From Himantopus leucocephalus (taxonomy: Eukaryota > Chordata > Aves > Charadriiformes > Recurvirostridae), in NCBI GenBank assembly GCA_003993805.1, contig RSEF01000004.1:71061923-71125922 (forward strand): DNA of 64,000 bases, written 5' to 3'. Below, in pieces: positions 56,590-64,000 of this stretch (position 1 is the first letter of the stretch; each line of letters opens with the position of its first letter). The notes under the pieces are model-generated. The model was not told where the DNA came from, did not search any database, and saw nothing but the letters and a program-made list of their open reading frames with translations. The position numbers and the translations under genes are program-made.

Positions 56590-59390
56590 CTGAAAGAGAA
56601 AGGAGAAGGCAAGAGAGAGCCAGTTAATGGGTTGAAAATGGGAATAAAAGTTTGCAGGACCCCTCTCCTGCAGTGCCCTAGCCCAGCTTCTCGGCATTCT
56701 GCGTGATGCCAAGGACAGAAACAGCCCTGGGACCCCAGCTCGCACCCGCAGCCCATTGAGACTCGTGCAACCACCTCCCACAAGGTACGTGGGGCCGCAG
56801 ACACATCACCGTCATGGGTGAACTGCAGCTAAGGCTCCGTAACCCCTCTTCCCCACCGGCAATGTAAAGGAGCGGAGTCCCGGCGCATGCCCCTTTCAAA
56901 CGGGCTGCAAACAGCTCTGATGCCCACTGCAGCCTCCGGGACTGAGCCCACCGAAACACCCCTGCACAGAGGCAGTACCCTCACAGGCATCGGCGAGGAT
57001 GCGATGGTTTTATGCAAAAAGTTCTGGCCTTTTAGCTACAAGCAACTTTTATGCGAGAAAAAAAAAACATATTTAAAAGCTACTTTTATTACAAATAGTA
57101 CGATCCTGAGTGATATTTTTGTTTTGCCATTGTACATATGTATATATATAGCTTAGTGAATACAATGCAATACAATAGTGTTTATTGCTTACTTAGCAAG
57201 AATTCCCTTGATCGAGAGACATGCTATTTAAAACATATGCTGCAATTTTCTAATGGAATAAATCCACGGCAGACTGTAGGCCAGCACTGCCACTTGCAGA
57301 GCATCTCTTCTCCCCAACAGCTTGGAGATTCATAGATCACATGCGATAATTTTGGCTTTCAAACGCATAATCCTAAGGCATCAGTCTTGAAGAGGCAGCA
57401 GTGGCAATAAGCATCTATGGAATTTTTGTGCCATCTAATAATATTTCTACGTAAAACCTTCAAGCAGCCTGCTAGGTAATTTCCAAAAGAGGAGCTCCTA
57501 CATCCCCTGCTCCCTTTGAAATCAGTGGACGGTTTGTTGGTGACTTTAATAGTAACTGGATTTGGCCCAAGGCCAATATAGATTAAAAAAACGTCTGCAC
57601 GGAAGAGCCCCTAATCTGAAACACAGACCAAGGAGTAAAATAAAGGATGATGTGCCAAGACAGGGACTACTTTTCAAAGGTTCTGGAGGGTTTCTATTCA
57701 CCCTCTGGTATTCGGCTCCTGATGCTGAGATAGGAAAGCACGTAGGTACATCCATCCAGTTATTACGACTATGCCAGTGCCATATGGAAGTTAAATGCTT
57801 ACAACATGCCAAGGAGTGTTTCTGAACCAGTCCTTCTTCCCTCCCGCAACGTATGGAGCAGACAGTGCGCTTTTGCAAATCAAAAAGTATTTGATACGTG
57901 AATCCAACATAGAGGTCTCAGAAGCAGGATTAGAAGACTTACAAACTACCAACCCCCAAAAACGTGTACAAACAACTTTGGAAATTCAGCTGACAACGTT
58001 CCAGCAGAGACAAGGCATTTTGCCTGATTCTTCAATTAGCAATAATTGCCATGTGTTTATGTATCTGTCTCCCATTGATAACAGACTCTCAGACATCAAA
58101 GAAGTCCCTCGGTCTCAGCCTCCTTACTCGTTTTTATCACATTTATATCCTGTAATTTTTTTCTGATAAAGTAACTCACTGTAAATCTTGAAAGACTTAC
58201 CATGATCTGCTTTATTGATCTGACTGGTAACCTCCCAAGATCCACAAGACAATGTTACCCCACTGTCTGCCAAGTTTCCTTCTGCCTTTTCTCTCCGAAA
58301 AGGCAGACCTCTCCCCCTTTTGTGTTGTTTTTTGCAGACTATTCAGTGCAAGTGATGCAGCACAGAAGGAGAAAACACAAAGCTAGCTCAGCTCTTGTGC
58401 ACCAGTCTGCAGAAGCTCTGCTGTTGCAGAGCTGTGTGCGTAAGTGAGGAGTGAAGCCCCATGATTATGCTGATGTCAGTACAGGTGACAGCATTTCCAC
58501 GGTGCTACTTCGAATTTGCCGTCTTGGTTGGGCTGCCATAGAAATCAATGAGCTGAGGGCCTCAATCTACCCTTGCAGTTTGAAAACACGAAGACTTAAC
58601 TGAATTTGCGTTTTCCAGCTGGCTATTCTTTCACAACCCAGAGCTTTGATCTTTCCTCAATGACCCGTTAATCTCATCAAGACCCAGAGCAACACTTCCT
58701 CACTGTGGAAGACAGAATGATGTACTAAGGATTCGCCATCATCTGTACTCAAAATTTGTTTGAATTGCATTTAATTACATTGTGCATCCAACTTAAGCAT
58801 ATTGGAGTCCCATCTCCAACATATCTTCACACATCAGTGCTGGAGTCAAAGTTTAATGCAGGTACAATTTCACACTTCTGGGCAAAAGAGAGTTTACTCA
58901 TTCCCACAACACCCAGCAGGTGTGCTTACCATGGTTTTGTTATGATCAGCTAATTTTTTGTATGGAATTATTTGCCTTTTTTACCTTCCTTAAGGCAGAG
59001 CAGCCCTCTTTGTCCTAAATCACCCACATCTCAGCCCTGAATAAATACACCAGGTTCAGTTCCTAACACTGCTCCATCAAACCGTAATTTGGTGTAACAT
59101 CACTGAAGCCAGCAGATTTCTGCACGCTGAAGCCCAGTATTGATAGCACACATACAACGTAAGTTTGAGCCAACCTTAATTCCTTGCGTACCTTGAACAT
59201 TGCTAGCTAAAATAGAAACATGGGCGTGTATAATGAAAGCTCCATGATGCCATAAAGGGTTTGCCAAACTCTCAGCAGGGGAGGCTGATTGCCCAGGGTA
59301 AAACAGTCGTTGCATCTACTTTAACCGCTGGGTTTGGAAAGGATCTGACTGAAATTTTGATATCTGTATTTTTTGCTTTAATGACAACGG

Positions 59391-59466
59391 GGCTCTAAGC
59401 AACCTGATGTTGAAGATGGTGAACTTTAAAGGTCCCTTCCAACCCAAATTATTCTATGATTCTGTA
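59391..59466 (+). mobile_element. CR1 3'-end fragment in PDGFRA intron 1
   Basis: AAAGGTCCCTTCCAACCCAA followed by ATTATTCTATGATTCTGTA is the CR1 3' terminus in plus orientation. Only about 75 bp is recognisable. Confidence 0.85.
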
Positions 59467-60007
59467 AAAAGATCAGGAAAAGAACATCTGAAGAACTGTT
59501 ATCAGCAAGGAGTCAATCTTCTAAACACTCACTGCCAAGCACTGGCTTCCTACCAAGACGGGTTTCATTGACTGCACTGTAGAAGACAAAGTAAAATCAA
59601 TATCCAGAAAGCCGACGGAAATATGTATTTAGAAAATGATGTTCTTCCTGGGTGATTGCTTTACATGACCTAGAGAGAAAGCACCGTGGTAGACCAAGAG
59701 GAGCCAGTAGTATATATTTTTCATACTGCTGTAAATCAAACAAAGACCTCTTTCAAGCCAGAAAACTAGTCCATCCACCAGAGGAGTGGAGACTAAGAGA
59801 TTTCTCTCCTGCCAGCTACCCAGTCACTACAGTTCATCCTCTTGGCCACAGGATGGCAATGTTGATCCACATTAGTGAGGGAAAATTCTCGTCGAGCAGA
59901 AGGCAACGCTAGTCTCCAACATAGCAGTTGGAGTCTAAACTGGGGCTCCTGGATCAACTTAAAATTCAAATTTCTTATCTTTTAATCTTATGCGAGTTCA
60001 CCGATTT

Positions 60008-60062
60008 AAAAAAAAAAAACCAACCAAACAAATAAACAAAAAAACACCAACAAACAAACCCA
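60008..60062. repeat. A/C-rich low-complexity tract in intron 1
   Basis: A poly-A run followed by degenerate CAAA/CAAAC units. Confidence 0.75.
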
Positions 60063-61580
60063 AACTGGTACCTATTGCTCTGTATTTACGTAAGAGATAC
60101 GACTGTAGTTGGATTCCAAATCTTGGCATGTAATGATGTGATTATCCTTGTTATGAGAGGGCTGGATAATTTCAGTGGTGATTTTGTCAGAGTGGCAGTC
60201 TGTCCTTCTGGGAAGACTGATTTTTTCCAGGAAGAGCTAAGGTCAGCCCAAAAAAAAGAAGGGAACATTTCCTCCTTGTGGTATATGTCACTAGCTGAAT
60301 GTAAATGTTCAGACAGGACCTCCTGAAACATTTCTCGGTTCTCAATTCCCGAATTGCAAACTCAATTCTCCAGAAGAGCCGCCCTGCAGTGCTAACAGGC
60401 GGGTCTGAAGGTTTCACTTGAGGAAAGGCGCAAACAACAAAAGACAATTTCTGCAATGAAAAAGACTGGCATAAATGTTCTCCTAAAATGAGGCTCGCTC
60501 TACAGCCGTTTACAAGTATTTGCATCCAGCATAGCCTGTATGCAGGAATAAGTACAGACCACAACTAGCCCAGTGCTGGGCTCCTGCAGGGTGCTTCAGG
60601 CTCTGCAGGACACACAGTGATGGCTGCTACCCAAGGAGCCTTCCAGTCAGCCCCGATGCTGCAGCCTAACCCTCAAGGACACGCTCCACCAGTCTAGCAG
60701 CTAAAGGTAGGGAAATTTGCAAAGTCTAAATTTCCCCGCTCGTTCCAAAGAGGATTTTCCAGACTGTCTCAGCCAACAGACAAAAAGACTGGCACTTCCA
60801 AGGAATACATCTCGCTTAGGTTCTCAGGATCAAATCAAAGAACACCTCAAATCCCAACTCAAGTGCTCAGAAGCATCGCATGGAAAAAACAATCCATCTC
60901 TGTTGACCACAAGCAGTAGGAAGCCTAGCTGTTGCGAACTTTTCCCTTGGGTGCCCATGCAAAGCTTTATTGGCTTGAAAGAGATGAGTCAAGCAGGAGA
61001 GCAAGGCAAGAGGGAGCGAAAGGATTGTTTGCTTACTTGCTTGCTTTTTGTAAATTATCAGCACTTCTTGCCACCACCAGGAAAAATAACCCCTCAGAAG
61101 TCATTCCCTGGTCTTTAAAACAAGTGAAGCAAACATCTTCTACTAAAATTTTCAGAGTTCACATGTAGAAGTAGTGGCATTGTGGCCATGATGATCTAAG
61201 GATGCAAGCGAGGCGAGGACTGTATGAGGTTATACATTTCACCCTCATTTTTAGACCAACTGGAATAGCTGGAAATAACCAGTGAGGTCTGGGGTATGCA
61301 AGTCTGTATACATTATTCTCGAATCCAACTTGATACTGTAGTACTGTGGAGAGGTATTTTATTAAAATATTTATTATTTCCTGCTTTCTTGAAACCTAAT
61401 ACCTATCTATTACTCTCACAGCCACATGAAGATTTCCCATACATCAATGAGCAAATAACAGTGAAGATGGCCGCAGTGCCCGATGGCCACCGGCCTGGCA
61501 CACCTCCTGCCCCTTCGTGCCTGGAGAGGAGTACCAGAACAAGGGGGCTCATTTTAGAGCAGCGGGAGAGCGCCCGCAGG

Positions 61581-62157
61581 CTGGGAGAGCTGGTTTGCTT
61601 GTGGACTCCTAAATCCCAGTGCTTTGTGCGGTCTCATTTTTCTTCAAACTTTTTTCCCCCCTCAAGCTTTGAGGTTGGCCAAACCGCTGTTTAGCTGAGG
61701 GCCTTTCTAAAATGCTCTTTGTTAACTAGAAGCTCAAACCGAAGTCACTTGCTGGGAGATCTTTCCCTAACGTTTCTAGACCCAGAGAGTTAAAAGTCGG
61801 ATCTCCACAGTTCAGATTTTGATCAGCCAATGACAGAGGAACCTTTGATGCCTGTCTCCTTGCTTTGANCTGGGAGAGCTGGTTTGCTTGTGGACTCCTA
61901 AATCCCAGTGCTTTGTGCGGTCTCATTTTTCTTCAAACTTTTTTCCCCCCTCAAGCTTTGAGGTTGGCCAAACCGCTGTTTAGCTGAGGGCCTTTCTAAA
62001 ATGCTCTTTGTTAACTAGAAGCTCAAACCGAAGTCACTTGCTGGGAGATCTTTCCCTAACGTTTCTAGACCCAGAGAGTTAAAAGTCGGATCTCCACGGT
62101 TCAGATTTTGATCAGCCGATGACAGAGGAACCTTTGATGCCTGTCTCCTTGCTTTGA
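61581..62157. repeat. Near-identical block of 288 bp around N at 61869 in PDGFRA intron 1
   Basis: Copy 1 (61581-61868) and copy 2 (61870-62157) appear identical except for two G/A differences near their ends. This is the largest of the single-N duplications and lies at the edge of the CpG island. Confidence 0.9.
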
Positions 62158-62601
62158 ACCCATGTCTTGCCCCATCCAGGGACACGGAGTTAAGGCAGCC
62201 GAGCTGGGACCCCAGCGGGGCTCTGCCTCCCCCCTGGGAGATGCCGAGGGCATAACAAGCCGCCCCCCCCTTCCCTCGGTGCGCCCCGTCGGGGAGACAG
62301 CGGGCCGCCTACAGCCAGCCGGGACGGTGACGGGGATGGTCGGGGGGATGTTACATTCACACTCTGCAGCCCCCATCAGGCTGCAGGCGCTTGCCAGACC
62401 CTGCCTGCCCGCGGGGAGCCGGAGCGGCAGCCCCCAGGGAGCGGGGAAGCGGCTCCCCCTCGGTCCCCGGCCCCTCGGCTAAAGCCGCTGCGGATCACAG
62501 GCTGCCCGGGACACCGAGCGAACCTAGCAGGGATGGCAACTCCCAGCCACTTCGCTGTTTGTCTGGGAAACAATAGGAAAGCCTTTGCCAAGTTGGAGCG
62601 A

Positions 62602-62641
62602 TTTTTTTTTTTTTTTTTTTTTTTTTTTNTTTTTTTTTTTT
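62602..62641. repeat. Poly-T tract with unresolved base
   Basis: About 38 T with one N at 62629 lie at the edge of the CpG island. On the minus strand it reads as a poly-A run. No retroposon body was recognised next to it. Confidence 0.85.
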
Positions 62642-63776
62642 AATGCGAGGTAGCCAGGAAAGAGAAAAGCGGGAGAGGGGAGATGGAGAGGGGCAAAGCA
62701 AAGCCGTTGTTTCCCTCCGGGGCTGGCTAATTCTCCTGGCGCTGCGACCCGAGGGCTTCTCCTCCAGCCCCCTCCGTCGGGCGAGGCACGGACCCCGAGG
62801 GCGCGGGCGTCTCGGCGGGGGGACAGCCGTCGTGTCCCGGTGACCAAGGGAGAGCGACGTGCCCCGCAGCCCCGGGGACGGGTCCGTTGTTCCCCACCGG
62901 GGCCGAGGCGGTGCCCTGTCCGCCCCGGGCGTGCAGCCTCGGGCCCCGAAGGAGCACTAGGGAGCTGGATCATTCGCAAGAGACGCGCCGAAAATGCCGT
63001 CGAGGGGGTCTGGAAACGTGCCCCCGGCGCGGGCGGGGGTCCGGGCATCGCCCCCGCCTCTGCCCCGCAGCCGCCTCCCCGCCGGGATGCGGACAAGCCC
63101 CGGGGGCTGGCGGCTGCGCCCCGGGGCTGCTGCTGCTGCCGCCTCGCTAGATGTGTCGCTGCTGGCTCCAGAAAAAGTTGTCCAAGTCCTGTTCTCTGGA
63201 ACGGCTCCTGGGCTGCGGGATCCGCGTCCAAAAATGTTGAGCAATGCCGCGGGCAGCCAAAAAGCCATTTCCTACTTGCTCCTAGGACTTTTCCAGGGGA
63301 CTCCAGCCTGGCAGAGGCTGGCGAGTTTGCAACCTCCGCGCTTGACAAAATCCAAACGGTGGCCGCGAAGACTTTGCCCTCCCGCGGGGCAGGAGGCGGT
63401 GGGCTCCAGCGGTCCGGCGGGGCGTGCGGCAGGGCACGGCGTTCCCGTTGCGAGAGGGGGGCTGTAAGCTGGAAAGGCTCCAGGTACCAGTCCTGCCTCA
63501 ATTCAGCATCTTCCCTTCCGTCCAGACGTGTTAAATAAAGACGGGGCGCGCAGGGATGGAGATCGGGTTGCTTTGTGGGGGGGAAGGGCCCCCCGCCCGC
63601 GATGTCGGGGCATTTTAGGCTACCCGGTGATGGGGAGTGAGGTGGGGAAGGGGAGATCTGAAGCGGGGAAGGTGGTGAAAAACAAAGGGTGGGGGAAGGG
63701 ACGGGGGAGCCGCGGGGCGAAGGCAGCAAGGGATGCGAGAAGAGGGGGCGCGACCCTACCTGGTTCTCCCCGTTCC

Positions 63777-63796
63777 CCCCCCCCCCCCCCCCCCCN
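63777..63796. repeat. Poly-C/poly-G tract with unresolved base in the CpG island
   Basis: About 19 consecutive C (G on the transcript strand) end in an N at 63796. It is a potential G-quadruplex former near the presumed start of the gene. The true length is unknown because of the N. Confidence 0.8.
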
Positions 63797-63871
63797 CCTC
63801 CGCTACCCGCGGAGCCCCGGAGGGTCGCTCCCGCCCCCGCGGCAGGAATGCGGCGCGGTGGCCCCCGCCGT

Positions 63872-63896
63872 CCCAATCAATGTGTTTGTCATTAGC
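63872..63896. promoter_or_regulatory. AT-rich block in the CpG island with CCAAT, ATCAAT and forkhead-like motifs
   Basis: Inside DNA that is otherwise nearly all G and C lies a 25-base block with CCAAT (63873-63877), ATCAAT (63876-63881, a PBX/HOX-like core) and TGTTTGTC (63883-63890, forkhead-like), then ATTAGC. Clustered motifs in such contrast to the surroundings suggest a protected regulatory element. The motif calls are by eye. Confidence 0.4.
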
Positions 63897-64000
63897 GCTG
63901 CCCGCGCTGCTCGCCGCCGCGCCCCGACGGCCCGCGGAACGCCGCGCTCCCCCGCTCCCCTCTGCGCCCGCCGCCCCCCGCGGGAAAAAGCCCCCCGCCC

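Larger units (their letters stand above)
56590..62200 (-). other. PDGFRA: PDGFRA intron 1 (part lying before the CpG island)
   Basis: About 5.6 kb lies between the exon 2 acceptor and the CpG island. It contains a CR1 tail at 59391-59466, an A/C-rich low-complexity stretch at 60008-60062 and the 288-bp near-duplicate around the N at 61869. Two strong minus-strand donor-like GTAAG sites (58200-58196 and near 58930) could mark alternative first exons, but nothing else supports them. No coding exon was seen. Confidence 0.65.
62200..64000 (-). promoter_or_regulatory. PDGFRA: CpG island, probable PDGFRA promoter and first-exon region
   Basis: Composition changes sharply to GC-rich with abundant CpG at about 62.2 kb and continues to the window edge. 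It lies about 6-7 kb upstream of exon 2, where the promoter and non-coding exon 1 are expected. A possible exon 1 donor is the minus-strand CCAG followed by GTAGGG at 63761-63755, but I could not match any part to mammalian exon 1. The island could instead be an intragenic one, with exon 1 beyond the window. Several long open frames cross it on both strands, as expected in stop-poor GC-rich DNA. Confidence 0.6.

Noticed and set aside
62753..62770. A minus-strand GGAGGAGAAG resembling the end of mammalian PDGFRA exon 1
   Set aside because: It is followed by CCCTCGG and not a GT donor, and the preceding bases do not match exon 1, so it is a short chance match.
62524..63876. A 450-codon open frame on the minus strand across the CpG island
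   Set aside because: It contains unresolved bases, runs through poly-T and poly-C tracts, and overlaps other long frames on the plus strand (62840-63538). Stop codons are rare in such GC-rich DNA; there is no domain or sensible composition.

Overview
The window is vertebrate nuclear DNA, almost certainly from a bird. It carries one recognisable protein-coding gene, PDGFRA (platelet-derived growth factor receptor alpha), on the minus strand. The evidence is a set of short exons bounded by GT-AG splice sites with matching phases. They encode a signal peptide, five Ig-like domains, a transmembrane helix, a juxtamembrane segment, the start of a split tyrosine kinase and the receptor tail. Truncated CR1 retroposons, the dominant avian LINE, lie around it. 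CR1 also occurs in turtles and crocodilians, so 'bird' rests on CR1 plus compact introns plus the protein sequence. I cannot name the species.

Layout from right to left, in transcription order. 62.2-64.0 kb is a CpG island running off the window edge; it probably holds the promoter and non-coding exon 1, but I could not fix exon 1. Intron 1 follows. Exon 2 (start codon at 56577) to exon 14 occupy 56.6-40.1 kb and encode about 667 residues. A 100-N assembly gap lies at 39744-39843. Exon 22 (39381-39146) and exon 23 (from 38109, stop at 37962) encode the last 127 residues. A 3' UTR of about 3.2 kb ends near 34730. Exons 15-21, about 295 residues by comparison with the 1089-residue human protein, are absent. 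They would hold the kinase hinge, kinase insert, catalytic loop, DFG motif and activation loop, and they must lie in the gap. The gene model is therefore an assembly-truncated normal gene, not a pseudogene.

The left 34.7 kb downstream of PDGFRA shows no convincing gene. In other vertebrates KIT lies next in this direction, so this is probably the start of the PDGFRA-KIT intergenic interval. It holds low-complexity tracts, a head-to-head CR1 pair at about 16-17 kb and a 17-bp minisatellite.

A recurrent oddity is the single 'n' flanked by near-identical copies of about 40-290 bp (8443, 25427/25539/25692, 40637/40760, 47088, 53524, 61869). The copies differ by SNPs and one 12-bp indel. They look like two haplotypes joined end to end by the assembler, not real tandem duplications. 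I found no new biological system. The most useful observations are the hidden kinase exons, the false duplications, the unresolved first exon and a small AT-rich block inside the CpG island.
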